NCBI GenBank assembly: GCA_965284645.1
Contig: OZ260106.1
Span: 4,092,001-4,156,000, forward strand
Direction of reading: 5' to 3'
DNA: 64,000 nt
DNA from: JAIBAJ01 sp965284645
Lineage (GTDB): Bacteria; Bacteroidota; Bacteroidia; JAIBAJ01
Below are positions 33,708 through 41,890 of this stretch, piece by piece (within the stretch, counting starts at the first letter, position 1; the number at the start of each line of letters is the position of its first letter). The position numbers were made by a program, and so were the translations under genes. The notes beneath the pieces are model-generated. The model saw nothing but the letters and a program-made list of their open reading frames with translations, was not told the DNA's origin and did no database searches.

Positions 33708-33835
33708 ATACAATTTTAGACTTTCTTCTAACCCCATTTGGAGGAATAATTATGATATTATTAGGAATATATAAAATTTGGAGAAAAATTATGGACAAAG
33801 AGGATTATAGTGATGTATACCAACCCTATGGATAA
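33704..33835 (+). CDS. Tiny membrane protein, putative immunity partner (possibly chimeric 3' end)
   Basis: 43 residues: NTILDFLLTPFGGIIMILLG, then IYKIWRKIMDKEDYSDVYQP. One membrane span. The start overlaps the preceding tip stop by four bases (ATGA), a coupled pair. The last codons run into an Rhs fragment (33813 on), so the natural C terminus may have been lost at a recombination joint. Confidence 0.5.
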   Translation: MNTILDFLLTPFGGIIMILLGIYKIWRKIMDKEDYSDVYQPYG

Positions 33836-33950
33836 CCTCAGCTACCATTATAACCCGGGCAACAACCAGTTGCAGTATGTGGATGATGCCATAGCCGATG
33901 GAGATTATACCACCGATATTGACGACCAAAATACCCTTGTTTGTGGCATG
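33813..33950 (+). pseudogene. Rhs fragment (core upstream part)
   Basis: MYTNPMDNLSYHYNPGNNQL and QYVDDAIADGDYTTDIDDQN are typical of the YD-repeat/core part that precedes the hinge in Bacteroidota Rhs proteins. It is cut at both ends and followed directly by the convergent RelE-type toxin gene. Confidence 0.6.
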
Positions 33951-34022
33951 CTGATTGTAATTTCCATTATATTCTCTGCGATTTCGATTGCCTTGCCACT
34001 CAATGAATGTCTTCTTTATTTT

Positions 34023-34352
34023 TCATTCAGGTACTTCGCTCAGCAATAGGTTCAGTTCTTTATCGGTTAGATTTTCTTTATCAGATTTATCGTAAATAGA
34101 GAGTAAATACACTGTTTCATCGGCAATTACAAAATTGGTGATGAGTCTTGCTCCACCGCTTTTGCCCTTACCTTTTGAGGAAATGGCAAGGCGTATTTTG
34201 TAGCAGTTTCTACCTAAAGATGTTCCTTGTATTGGGTTTTCCTCTAAACTTTCAAACAAAATAGCTAAATCCGTTTTTAAGGAATGGTATTTTTTAGCCA
34301 ACTTTTTTACCTCTTGCCTAAAAGTAGGAACAGCGATAATATTATAACTCAT
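34023..34352 (-). CDS. RelE/ParE-superfamily toxin
   Basis: 109 residues. VPTFRQEVKKLAKKYHSLKT at the N terminus, IQGTSLGRNCYKIRLAISSK in the middle and VYLLSIYDKSDKENLTDKEL near the C terminus are typical of the RelE-like family that degrades mRNA on ribosomes. The start overlaps the upstream antitoxin gene by 11 bases, in antitoxin-toxin order. Confidence 0.82.
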   Translation of the reverse strand: MSYNIIAVPTFRQEVKKLAKKYHSLKTDLAILFESLEENPIQGTSLGRNCYKIRLAISSKGKGKSGGARLITNFVIADETVYLLSIYDKSDKENLTDKELNLLLSEVPE

Positions 34353-34548
34353 CTAAAAGCTGTTTTGCAGGTATGCCTTTCAATTTACCTTGACGAACCA
34401 ATTTCAATTCTTCAACTGCCTCCTTAATTTCCTCCATTAGCAGGGCTTTTTCTTCTGAAATAGTCTTTGCCTTTACATAAGGTAAACTCTTAAGCACTTC
34501 CATTAAGTGCAGGGCTTTATTGTCTTTTATATCTAATAATACTCTCAT
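34342..34548 (-). CDS. Antitoxin of the RelE-type module
   Basis: 68 residues: LDIKDNKALHLMEVLKSLPY followed by a charged helix (KALLMEEIKEAVEELKLVRQ) and KGIPAKQLLDEL. Length and helix pattern fit small antitoxins that pair with RelE toxins in Bacteroidota. No DNA-binding motif identified. Thirteen... bases separate its start from the truncated PIN gene; both modules may share a transcript. Confidence 0.75.
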   Translation of the reverse strand: MRVLLDIKDNKALHLMEVLKSLPYVKAKTISEEKALLMEEIKEAVEELKLVRQGKLKGIPAKQLLDEL

Positions 34549-34560
34549 TGTATCGATATC

Positions 34561-34743
34561 TTAAAGTGATAATGGTTTTTTGAATTTTCTACGAAGAACA
34601 TTTAAAACTTCGTTGAGTACTTGTGCACTTATAAAAGTCTTATATTCAACTATGGTTTTCTGAGCAATTTTTTGCTTTTGAAGGTCTATGTCGGTATGCG
34701 CATAAATAACAATATTACTATCCAGAAAAATATTACCCTTCAT
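34561..34743 (-). pseudogene. PIN-domain (VapC-like) toxin, truncated
   Basis: 60 residues, less than half of a PIN domain (about 130). The first acidic residue is present in NIFLDSNIVIYAHTD and the second region in ISAQVLNEVLNVL, but the frame ends after FKKPLSL, before the remaining two conserved acidic residues. The nuclease should be inactive. The RelE-type module begins immediately downstream, which suggests it replaced the missing part. Confidence 0.72.
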
Positions 34744-34951
34744 TGGCCTCTTCCAGGTTGAATTTGTATGAGGTGGGCGTATTTACCTGCAAAACTGTAA
34801 ATACTTTTTCGAGTCCTTTCCCTTTTTCGTCTGAAAGAGCTTCCTTTTTCTTAAAAGCTATAATTTCTATTTCTTCGCCTACATAATCCTTAGGAAAATC
34901 CAAGGTTAACCCAAAGGAGCTTTTAGTTGGAATAATACTCGTTCGTATCAT
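34733..34951 (-). CDS. Antitoxin-like partner of the truncated PIN toxin
   Basis: 72 residues: IRTSIIPTKSSFGLTLDFPK, YVGEEIEIIAFKKKEAL and TPTSYKFNLEEANEG. The beta-rich N terminus with a G-EIEI turn resembles short Bacteroidota antitoxins found next to PIN genes. Overlaps the PIN start by 11 bases. With the toxin broken it may be a relic or protect against related toxins. Confidence 0.6.
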   Translation of the reverse strand: MIRTSIIPTKSSFGLTLDFPKDYVGEEIEIIAFKKKEALSDEKGKGLEKVFTVLQVNTPTSYKFNLEEANEG

Positions 34952-35003
34952 GATACTACAAAGTTACAACTTATTTAAATTCCAACCAAAAGCAACCAAG
35001 TGA

Positions 35004-35016
35004 GCTCCAGAGGAGC
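35004..35016. repeat. Short palindrome GCTCC-AGA-GGAGC
   Basis: Perfect 5-bp stem in the gap 34952-35264. A similar-shaped hairpin occurs at 35184. No gene is visible in this gap. Confidence 0.5.
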
Positions 35017-35183
35017 GATATAGAAAATTCAACATAATTAAATACCTATACACTGTTTTTCTGAGGGTTCCATACATCTATTTTGCCATACACATGCCAC
35101 ACCAAAAGCCCCTAAAACCCTTACTCAATGGAAAAACGAAACTGAATTCAAAACAACGGTAGACTTAATCGGTGGGGCATTCA

Positions 35184-35196
35184 GCTGCGTAGCAGC
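35184..35196. repeat. Short palindrome GCTGC-GTA-GCAGC
   Basis: Perfect 5-bp stem in the context CAGCTGCGTAGCAGCGTTAT. From memory, such AGCTGCGTAGCAGCG words are scattered between genes in many Bacteroidota genomes. Confidence 0.5.
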
Positions 35197-35264
35197 GTTA
35201 TGTTAATAGCAGCAAATAAATTCTAGAATTAGGTAACTTTTTACTCTTGCCCCCCAATCCCCCC

Positions 35265-35753
35265 TCACTTCTTCAACCCCTCCGCCCTAAACATAAAAGG
35301 CAGAAACACATCTATGGAATTGGCTTCCATCACCTCGCCATTGGGGTTAAGCAACAGGATGCGAATCGGCTTTTTAAACTGACTTTCGTACTCGGCTACC
35401 ACTTGCCTACAAGCACCACAAGGGGTAATCGGGGTATCCGGATCCATAATGATGGAATGAGCCGTAATGGCCATGGTTTTTACCGCCACCCCAGGATATT
35501 GGGCTGATGCCGCAAAAATAGCCACCCGCTCGGCACAAATACCCGATGGATAGGCCACATTCTCTTGGTTGTTTCCTATGATGGTTTCTCCGTTTTCCAA
35601 CAAAATAGCGCAACCCACATAAAACTGTGAATATGGGGCATAGGCATTGTTCGAAGCCTGAACAGCCCTTTGCATCAATGTTTGGTCTTCGGCCGAAAGC
35701 TCTTGCAAGGATTCATAAACCAAATAGGACAATTGAAGATCAACCTTTCTCAT
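35265..35753 (-). CDS. cdd: Cytidine deaminase
   Basis: 162 residues from ATG 35753. Zinc-site motifs NVAYPSGICAERVAIFAA (Cys and catalytic Glu) and PCGACRQVVAEY (two Cys) are complete, with YAPYSQFYVGCAILLENG ahead of them. Deaminates cytidine and deoxycytidine for pyrimidine salvage. Third gene of the reverse-strand cluster rpiB-ispF-cdd, 11 bases behind ispF. A TTG nine bases upstream is a less likely start. Confidence 0.93.
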   Translation of the reverse strand: MRKVDLQLSYLVYESLQELSAEDQTLMQRAVQASNNAYAPYSQFYVGCAILLENGETIIGNNQENVAYPSGICAERVAIFAASAQYPGVAVKTMAITAHSIIMDPDTPITPCGACRQVVAEYESQFKKPIRILLLNPNGEVMEANSIDVFLPFMFRAEGLKK

Positions 35754-35764
35754 GATGAACAAAT

Positions 35765-36274
35765 TTATAGTTTAACCAATAAGGCCACAGCCGAGGCCTC
35801 TAAGCCTTCTTCCCTGCCTACAAAGCCCAACTGCTCTTTGGTAGTGGCTTTGATGGATACCCGATCGATTCCAATTTGCAAAATCCCTGCAATGGTTTGC
35901 CGCATTTCTTCAACATAAGGCATAATTTTAGGTCTTTGCAAACACAGGGTACTGTCTACATTTCCGATTTGCCAGCCCTGTTGGTGCAAAAGCTCAACCA
36001 CACGTTGCAACAAAATCTTGCTGTCGATATTTTTAAATTCCTTGGAGGTATCGGGAAAATGCTTACCAATATCGCCCAAGGCAGCAGCCCCTAACAAGGC
36101 ATCACAAATAGCATGCAGCAACACATCGGCATCGCTATGGCCTAAGGAACCTTTGGTATGGGGAATTTTTACGCCGCCAAGCCACAACTCCCTTCCCTCC
36201 ACCAGTTGGTGAACATCGTAGCCATAACCAATTCTAAAAGGTATTTCGTTCAAAGTCAAAAATTTGGGCTGCAA
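35765..36274 (-). CDS. ispF: 2-C-methyl-D-erythritol 2,4-cyclodiphosphate synthase
   Basis: 169 residues. GYGYDVHQL gives the metal ligands Asp and His, HSDADVLLHAICDALLGAAA with GDIGKHFPD and VSIKATTKEQLGFVGREEG are diagnostic. Fifth step of the MEP isoprenoid pathway. The open frame starts at TTG 36274, but this TTG lies in a CATCTTTG -7-like box on the reverse strand, so translation probably begins at a later TTG (near FLTLNEIPFRIGYG). Linked with cdd and rpiB by short gaps. Confidence 0.93.
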   Translation of the reverse strand: MQPKFLTLNEIPFRIGYGYDVHQLVEGRELWLGGVKIPHTKGSLGHSDADVLLHAICDALLGAAALGDIGKHFPDTSKEFKNIDSKILLQRVVELLHQQGWQIGNVDSTLCLQRPKIMPYVEEMRQTIAGILQIGIDRVSIKATTKEQLGFVGREEGLEASAVALLVKL

Positions 36275-36295
36275 AGATGAACATTTCTATCCAGC

Positions 36296-36733
36296 TTAGC
36301 ACATGGGGATTTTATCGACCCGGTTTTGGTGCCGTCCGCCTTCAAACGGGGTGGTGAGAAAATTGCGCACACTGGCCTCGGCTTGGTCTTTACTCATAAA
36401 CCTAGCCGGAAGGGCCAAAATATTGGCATCGTTGTGCTGACGGGCCAATGCAGCAATTTCGGGAAGCCAGCATAGAGCCGAACGAACACCGGGATACTTG
36501 TTGGCCGTAATATTTACACCATTTCCACTGCCACAAATAATAATTCCCAGCGCAAACTTCCCAGCCTGTAGGTCTTTGCACAACGGATGTATCACATCAG
36601 GATAATCCATGCTAGCAAGGGAATGGGTGCCAAAATCTACTGGCTCGTAACCAAGTTCGGCCAACAGTGGTTTTAAGTGTTCCTTGAGTTCATATCCGGC
36701 ATGGTCGGCAGCAATTCCTATGGCTTTAGGCAT
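36296..36733 (-). CDS. rpiB: Ribose-5-phosphate isomerase B
   Basis: 145 residues. IAADHAGYELKEHLKPLL at the N terminus, the catalytic-Cys motif GIIICGSGNGVNITANKYPG near 64-83, and RQHNDANILALPARFM near 98-113 match RpiB. It interconverts ribose-5-phosphate and ribulose-5-phosphate. First gene of the rpiB-ispF-cdd cluster; the divergent membrane gene at 36862 is 128 bases away. Confidence 0.93.
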   Translation of the reverse strand: MPKAIGIAADHAGYELKEHLKPLLAELGYEPVDFGTHSLASMDYPDVIHPLCKDLQAGKFALGIIICGSGNGVNITANKYPGVRSALCWLPEIAALARQHNDANILALPARFMSKDQAEASVRNFLTTPFEGGRHQNRVDKIPMC

Positions 36734-36829
36734 GGTGGTTTGGGGGTTTAAATCGTCTCACAAAGTTGGCATTTTTTTGGAAATCTCTACAAATCCTTCC
36801 GCATCGAAAGCTGGAAATTCGGAAAATTT

Positions 36830-36837
36830 TACATTTG
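36830..36837 (+). promoter_or_regulatory. -7 promoter box TACATTTG
   Basis: Matches TAnnTTTG and lies 24 bases before the ATG at 36862, supporting that start over upstream ones that would lie within the promoter. Confidence 0.5.
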
Positions 36838-36861
36838 TCACACCTAAATCCTTGCGAAATA

Positions 36862-37284
36862 ATGAATCCTATCCTTAAAAACAGTTTGGCTTTTGTGTTG
36901 GGAGCCTTTGCCGCCATGATGCTTAATGGCTTATTGGTGCAATTGGGCGGACGAATTATTCCGCCTCCCGAAGGAACGAATTTAAGCACTCCCGAAGGAA
37001 TTAAAGCGGCCATGCATTTGCTGCAACCAAAGCATTTTCTTTTTCCCTTTTTGGCCCATGCCTTAGGAAGCTTGGTAGGAGCGCTGGTGGTGGTGTTGGT
37101 GGCGGCATCCTATAAACTCCCCTTGGCCTTAGGTATTGCCGGTTTTCATATGATAGGCGGTGTAATGATGGTTTTTATGGTTCCGGCTCCACTTTGGTTC
37201 GATATGCTTGATTTAGGACTTGCTTATTTGCCCATGGGTTGGCTAGCTTGGCGAATAGCCGGTGGCAAAAAAACTATAACTTAA
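36862..37284 (+). CDS. Small four-helix membrane protein, unknown
   Basis: 140 residues from ATG 36862. Four hydrophobic segments: NSLAFVLGAFAAMMLNGLLV, FLFPFLAHALGSLVGALVVV, LALGIAGFHMIGGVMMVFM and LGLAYLPMGWLAWRIAG. An extracytoplasmic loop has GGRIIPPPEGTNLSTPEG. Proteins of this pattern are common in Bacteroidota without known function. The frame is open further upstream, but the TACATTTG box at 36830 favours this start. Confidence 0.75.
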   Translation: MNPILKNSLAFVLGAFAAMMLNGLLVQLGGRIIPPPEGTNLSTPEGIKAAMHLLQPKHFLFPFLAHALGSLVGALVVVLVAASYKLPLALGIAGFHMIGGVMMVFMVPAPLWFDMLDLGLAYLPMGWLAWRIAGGKKTIT

Positions 37285-37295
37285 GCCTTCTCCCA

Positions 37296-37386
37296 TTTTC
37301 TATTTCCTATCTCCCATTTTCTATTTCCTATCTCCTATTTCCTATCTCCTATCTCCTATTTCCTATTTTCTATTTCCTATTTCCCA
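37296..37386. repeat. Pyrimidine-rich microsatellite
   Basis: About ten imperfect repeats of CTATTTCCTATCTCC / CCATTTTCTATTTCC units of 7-11 bases. Strongly strand-biased (C/T rich on +). Located 12 bases after the membrane gene. Confidence 0.85.
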
Positions 37387-37391
37387 TGCGT

Positions 37392-37525
37392 GTCCCATTC
37401 GCCACCAATTTTGTACTATTTCTAAGCATGGTGCCGGGCTCATGGTCGGGCTATACGCTGCAAGTCCTCACCTAGGCTGCTGCGCTACGCCTAGGTTCCG
37501 GGCTTTACGCTTCTATCCCTACCCG
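37392..37525 (+). repeat. Dispersed structured intergenic element, copy E
   Basis: GTCGGGCTATACGCTGCAAG and GGGCTTTACGCTTCTATCCC with the end TACCCG. The middle insert carries a hairpin CCTAGGC..GCCTAGG. The 5' arm GTCCCATTCGCCACC matches that of copy D, but its partner has decayed to ATGG, so the outer stem is mostly lost. Confidence 0.65.
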
Positions 37526-37745
37526 AAAGTAAAACCATTCCGTCTTTAAATAAACTTTTTTCCGTTCAAAAACCAGTGTATGAAAGATGGCAAAAAAAGG
37601 CATTCAAATGCTTGAGGAGTGACCCAAACCTAGCGCAAAATTTTAGAATAAACAATCCCTATCGCAGCAATGGAAATGGCATGGTGCATAATTGAAAAAC
37701 CTTTTTTGCTTATCTTTCGTTTCGAAAAAAAACACCCCATTACCA

Positions 37746-39734
37746 ATGATTATAAAAAATTTACTCTTGGTTCTTTTCCTTACCACATTTGGATTTGCTA
37801 GTTTTTCGCAAGGCAATTTGGAGGAAGCCAAACATATTTTGAACGATGAAAGCGGTCAGAATAAAAAGGCTATCGAACTTTTACAAAAGGAATTAAGTGC
37901 CAATCCCAGCAATTCGGAGGCTAATTATTTACTCGGCATTGCTTATTTGCATTCATCCGAAAAATCAAAAGCCTTAAAGTATCTTGAAAAATCGGCCAGT
38001 ACCCAAAGTCCTGAACGAAGCTTTTTACTGGCTCGTGCCTACCATTTAAATATGCAGTTTGAAAAGGCCATTGAACAATACATCAGCTATAAAAATTATT
38101 TGGATTCAAAAAAGTCTGGCACCATTAAATTGGACAATACCATCGGGACTTTGATGGTCAATGAATCGCCTGATGTAAATGGTGAAATGAGCATTCAAAA
38201 TCCAACCAAACTGATGGATAAACGAATTTTGGAATGCAGAAACGGAATGGATTTGGTTAAGCGTCCGGTGCAGGTTAAAATCCAAAGTTTAGGTGCCAAA
38301 TTAAATTCCGACAAACCTGATTATGCACCCATAATTTCAGCCGATGAATCCGAATTATACTTCACCTCAAGAAGGAATACAGCCGGAGGAATAGATCCTT
38401 TTGATGAATTGCCTTATGAAGATATCTACCGCTCACACAATATCAACAACCAATGGAGCGAAGCTAGCAACGTGGGGGCACCCCTGAATACCAAGAAACA
38501 CGATGCCGCCTTGGGACTTTCGGCCGACGGACAAACCATCTTTTTGTTTCTGAACGGCGATATTTACCAAAGTAGGTTGGAAGGCGACCAATGGCAAAAA
38601 CCGGTAAAACTGAACGAAAACATCAATTCCTCCGCTACGGAGCATTCCATAAGTTTGAGTGCCGACGAAAGAAGTTTGGTTTTTACCCGAGATGGAAGTG
38701 GCGGAATAGGCGGAAGAGATATTTATTTTTCACAAAAGGATGAAAAAGGGAATTGGGGCCCTTCCAAGAATGTAGGTCCGAATATCAATACCGTTTGGGA
38801 CGAAGATGGACTGTTTCTTCACCCCGATGGTAAAACCTTGTATTTCAGTTCAAACGGACACAATTCGATGGGCGGTTATGATATTTTCAAAGCCGTGTAC
38901 AAAGATGGTGTTTGGGGACAACCCGTGAATATGGGTTATCCGATCAACACACCGGATGATGATATTTTCTTTGTACTGTCGGCGAGTGGTGAAATGGGTT
39001 ATTTTTCATCGGCACGGGCCGGTGGTGCAGGCGAAAACGACATTTACAGTGTTTCGATACCCAAAACCGGCAAAAAAGATCAGCCTTTTAGTCCCTTGAC
39101 CTTGGTTACAGGTTCCATTACCGATGAAAAATCAAAAGCACCCACCGAGGCAGGCATACAAATTATTGACAATGAGAAGAATGAAGTTGTAGCCGAGCTG
39201 GTTTCGAACAGCAAAACAGGGAAATATGTCGTTTCCTTGCCTTCCGGAAAAAATTATGGAATTGCCGTAGTAAAAGATGATTACCTCTTCCATTCAGAAA
39301 ATTTTGTCATTGAACCAGCAAAGGATTTCAGGAAAGTAGATAAAGCCATTGAATTGAAAAAGGCCAAACCCGGAACGAGAATAGCCCTGAACAATATCTT
39401 TTTCGATTCAGATAAATTTGATTTACGCCCTGAATCACAAAACGAATTAAACCGCTTATCCCAATTTTTGAAAGCATTTCCGGAGGTTCAGATACAAATC
39501 AATGGCTATACCGATGATAAAGGAGAAGAGTCCTACAATAAAACCTTATCCCAAAAAAGAGCCGAATCGGTGCTTCAGGCTTTGGTTAAGCGAGGTGTTG
39601 GTGCTGATAGACTAAAGGCTGTTGGTTTTGGTGAATCCATGCCTATTGCCGCCAACAAAAACAAGGACGGGAGTGAAAACCTAGAGGGAATGGCCTTAAA
39701 TAGAAGAATTGAGTTTGAAATTCTAAAAAATTAA
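37746..39734 (+). CDS. PorE-like OmpA-family lipoprotein/envelope protein (TPR + propeller + CRD + OmpA)
   Basis: 662 residues from ATG 37746, chosen because it starts the signal peptide IIKNLLLVLFLTTFGFASFSQ. Order of domains: TPR repeats (about 25-110, EANYLLGIAYLHSSEKSKAL); five-bladed PD40/WD40-like propeller (SADESELYFTSRRN, LSADGQTIFLFLNG, LSADERSLVFTRDG, HPDGKTLYFSSNG, LSASGEMGYFSSARAGG); a carboxypeptidase-regulatory-like domain (VTGSITDEKSKAPTEAGIQI); a C-terminal OmpA domain with the peptidoglycan-binding Asp and Arg in INGYTDDKGEE and LSQKRAESV. This is the layout of PorE, which ties the T9SS to peptidoglycan. Whether it is the PorE orthologue or a PorE-like paralogue is not settled. 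Confidence 0.83.
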   Translation: MIIKNLLLVLFLTTFGFASFSQGNLEEAKHILNDESGQNKKAIELLQKELSANPSNSEANYLLGIAYLHSSEKSKALKYLEKSASTQSPERSFLLARAYHLNMQFEKAIEQYISYKNYLDSKKSGTIKLDNTIGTLMVNESPDVNGEMSIQNPTKLMDKRILECRNGMDLVKRPVQVKIQSLGAKLNSDKPDYAPIISADESELYFTSRRNTAGGIDPFDELPYEDIYRSHNINNQWSEASNVGAPLNTKKHDAALGLSADGQTIFLFLNGDIYQSRLEGDQWQKPVKLNENINSSATEHSISLSADERSLVFTRDGSGGIGGRDIYFSQKDEKGNWGPSKNVGPNINTVWDEDGLFLHPDGKTLYFSSNGHNSMGGYDIFKAVYKDGVWGQPVNMGYPINTPDDDIFFVLSASGEMGYFSSARAGGAGENDIYSVSIPKTGKKDQPFSPLTLVTGSITDEKSKAPTEAGIQIIDNEKNEVVAELVSNSKTGKYVVSLPSGKNYGIAVVKDDYLFHSENFVIEPAKDFRKVDKAIELKKAKPGTRIALNNIFFDSDKFDLRPESQNELNRLSQFLKAFPEVQIQINGYTDDKGEESYNKTLSQKRAESVLQALVKRGVGADRLKAVGFGESMPIAANKNKDGSENLEGMALNRRIEFEILKN

Positions 39735-39744
39735 GTGTAGCCGT

Positions 39745-40968
39745 TTGAGCAATAGCCTAAAAATATGCGTTGGTTTACTTTTGGTTGGATGTTTATCCTT
39801 CCCTAGGCTGGCTTTTGGGCAAAACAAGGCTGAAGAATTGGTAGAAAAAGGTGACCAACAATTAAAACGCAACCCGCCAGATTATACTTCGGCCCTTTAC
39901 TTTTATTTAGAAGCAGAAAAAAACCAACACAACGACAATACACTTTTATTGAAAATCGGCATTTGCTATTTAAACGCAGATTCCACCTCGGCAGGCAAAG
40001 CTGTTCCCTATTTAAAACGTTGCTATGATTATTCGCCCAACTTAGAACCCGATTTGGAATTTCTTTTGGCTAGGGCTTACGAATACAACGGCGACTATAA
40101 ATTGGCCCTTAGCAAATACCGAGAGTATAAAAATTCGCTTTCCAGCGCCCAGTTAAAACAGAAGAAAATTTCGGCCTGGTCGTATTCGGTTTTCAAAACC
40201 ACCCGCCAACCCTATTCAGCCGAAAAGACAACACTTTACGATGTGGGAGCTATTGTGGATGAGCGTATCGCAGCCTGCAGCAAGGCAAAACCCAAAACTA
40301 TACCTGAACCTTTACCAATTGTACCCCAAGACTTAGGTCCGTCAGGCGCCGTAACCCTGGTTGTTGGCAACGTTACCGACGAGGAAGGGAAACCCATCAA
40401 AGCACAGATAAAGGTTTGGGATGTTTCTAGTTCCAGTTTGTTTGGAGAATTTAATTCAAACAGTAAAACTGGCAAATACTTATTAAATCTTCCGGTTGGG
40501 AAGGCCTACCATATTGAATTCTCGGCCGAAAACCTACTTCCTTTTTGGGCCTTGGTGGATAGACCTGAGCAGGCTGAATTTGCAAAATGGTCGAGAAACA
40601 TAGCCCTCTCTGCCAAGAAAGCAAGTTTTCAGACCATTCGCTTCGAGTTTTTCAAGGAAAGAATTTCGGCAGGTTCGAATTTTGGTTTAGAGAAACTGAA
40701 TCAATTTGTAAAATCAAAAGCAGGTAAAAACTTCAAGATAGTGGTCCACACTTCGTCGATTGGCAGCCAAGAAACCAAACAAAAACTCTCCTTAGGCAGG
40801 GCCACCGAAGTGTCGAATTGGCTAATTAAGCTGGGATTGGATGCCCAAAAAATAAAGTCGGAAGGAAAGGGATCCAATTCACCGCTGATGCCCGAAACCG
40901 ATACAGAAGGCAATCAGGACTTAGATGCAGGACGCTTTAACGAAAGGGTTGAAGTAGAAGTGTACTAA
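39745..40968 (+). CDS. Shorter PorE-like paralogue with degenerate OmpA domain
   Basis: 407 residues, TTG start ten bases behind the previous gene. Signal peptide ICVGLLLVGCLSFPRLAFGQ, TPR-like region (SALYFYLEAEKNQHNDNTLL, EFLLARAYEYNGDYKLAL), a carboxypeptidase-regulatory-like domain (LVVGNVTDEEGKPIKAQIKV) and a C-terminal OmpA-like domain. The propeller is absent. In the OmpA domain the Asp of the GYTDDKG motif is replaced (VHTSSIGS), while LSLGRATEV keeps the Arg. Peptidoglycan binding is therefore doubtful. Probably cotranscribed and possibly a partner or modulator of the upstream protein. Confidence 0.78.
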   Translation: MSNSLKICVGLLLVGCLSFPRLAFGQNKAEELVEKGDQQLKRNPPDYTSALYFYLEAEKNQHNDNTLLLKIGICYLNADSTSAGKAVPYLKRCYDYSPNLEPDLEFLLARAYEYNGDYKLALSKYREYKNSLSSAQLKQKKISAWSYSVFKTTRQPYSAEKTTLYDVGAIVDERIAACSKAKPKTIPEPLPIVPQDLGPSGAVTLVVGNVTDEEGKPIKAQIKVWDVSSSSLFGEFNSNSKTGKYLLNLPVGKAYHIEFSAENLLPFWALVDRPEQAEFAKWSRNIALSAKKASFQTIRFEFFKERISAGSNFGLEKLNQFVKSKAGKNFKIVVHTSSIGSQETKQKLSLGRATEVSNWLIKLGLDAQKIKSEGKGSNSPLMPETDTEGNQDLDAGRFNERVEVEVY

Positions 40969-41082
40969 GAAGTTGGCTATTTTTGGTTGAAAAAGGAAGA
41001 AGGTTTAATCTGAAACATTTGGGTGGCGAAAGGTAAGCAAGGTAAAATGTCTATTTCACTTGCTAATGTTTAAGCTGGATGC

Positions 41083-41222
41083 CGCGTGAGGGATTGCAAC
41101 GGAAAGCCCACAGGGATGAGGAGGAACGGAGCAGACCGAGGACTTGCAGTGTAAAGCCCGACCTTTTCGCTAGTAGAATGCTTAAAAAAAACGGGAAATG
41201 GTTTGGCGAAAAGGGCACGCCC
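41083..41222 (-). repeat. Dispersed structured intergenic element, copy F
   Basis: On the reverse strand it reads TTGGGCGTGCCC at the 5' end and GGGCTTTCCGTTGCAATCCC near the 3' end. The outer stem is CCTTTTCGC (41162-41170) with GCGAAAAGG (41206-41214): perfect and again different in sequence from copies B, D and G/I. It occupies the gap between the OmpA paralogue and the TPR gene. Confidence 0.75.
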
Positions 41223-41299
41223 AACTTAAATTAAAGAAAAAAAAGAATAGCCTAATTCAAGCCTTGCAACTATTTAGCTAAGCCTTTGCAGGGCTGAAA

Positions 41300-41815
41300 T
41301 TACCGCATATTTTTGGGGCAATGCTTTTTGATATTTTCTTCAACCCCGGTAAGTCCCATATTTTTAGCGGCCACCCAATCGGTACAAGCGCCAATTTTAT
41401 CTTCGAGGTGATATTTAGCAATTCCTCGGTTGAAAACAGCTTGGGCATTTTTGGGTTGCAGTTTGAAGGCTTCGTTATAATCGGCAATTGCTCCTGAATA
41501 ATCTTTCAAGGCTTTTTTGGCAAGCCCGCGACTGTAATAGCCGTTGGCAAACATAGGTTCCTGTTTTAGGCATTCGTTCAAATCGTCCAAAGCCCCTTGA
41601 AAATCGTTCATTCGCGCTTTCGCATTGGCACGGTTGTAATAGGCCATTGAAAAGGTTGACCGAAGCCGAATTGCTTCATTGTAATCAACGATAGCACCGC
41701 TGAAATCTTCCTTAATCATTTTAGCATTGCCACGGTTGTAAAACCCTTCCGCTGATTGCGATTTAGCAAGTGTGCCAAGTATAATAAAGCTAGCTAGTAA
41801 AAGAAAACGTTTCAT
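41300..41815 (-). CDS. Secreted tetratricopeptide-repeat protein
   Basis: 171 residues from ATG 41815, which begins the signal peptide KRFLLLASFIILGTLAKSQ. About four TPR units: EGFYNRGNAKMIKEDFSGAI, MAYYNRANAKARMNDFQGAL, NGYYSRGLAKKALKDYSGAI, AQAVFNRGIAKYHLEDKIGA. TPRs mediate protein contacts; partner unknown. Ends CTDWVAAKNMGLTGVEENIK, a Bacteroidota variant of the Sel1/TPR cap. The next gene upstream on this strand is the exonuclease-phosphatase, 76 bases away. Confidence 0.82.
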   Translation of the reverse strand: MKRFLLLASFIILGTLAKSQSAEGFYNRGNAKMIKEDFSGAIVDYNEAIRLRSTFSMAYYNRANAKARMNDFQGALDDLNECLKQEPMFANGYYSRGLAKKALKDYSGAIADYNEAFKLQPKNAQAVFNRGIAKYHLEDKIGACTDWVAAKNMGLTGVEENIKKHCPKNMR

Positions 41816-41890
41816 ACGATAGGAGAATTTTGGTAGAATTTGAGGCTTGGTATTTGGGGGTTCAACGATTAAGAACAATAAATCGTTTCA

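Noticed and set aside
37239..37475. Frame over the pyrimidine microsatellite
   Set aside because: The translation is a low-complexity repeat of the microsatellite.
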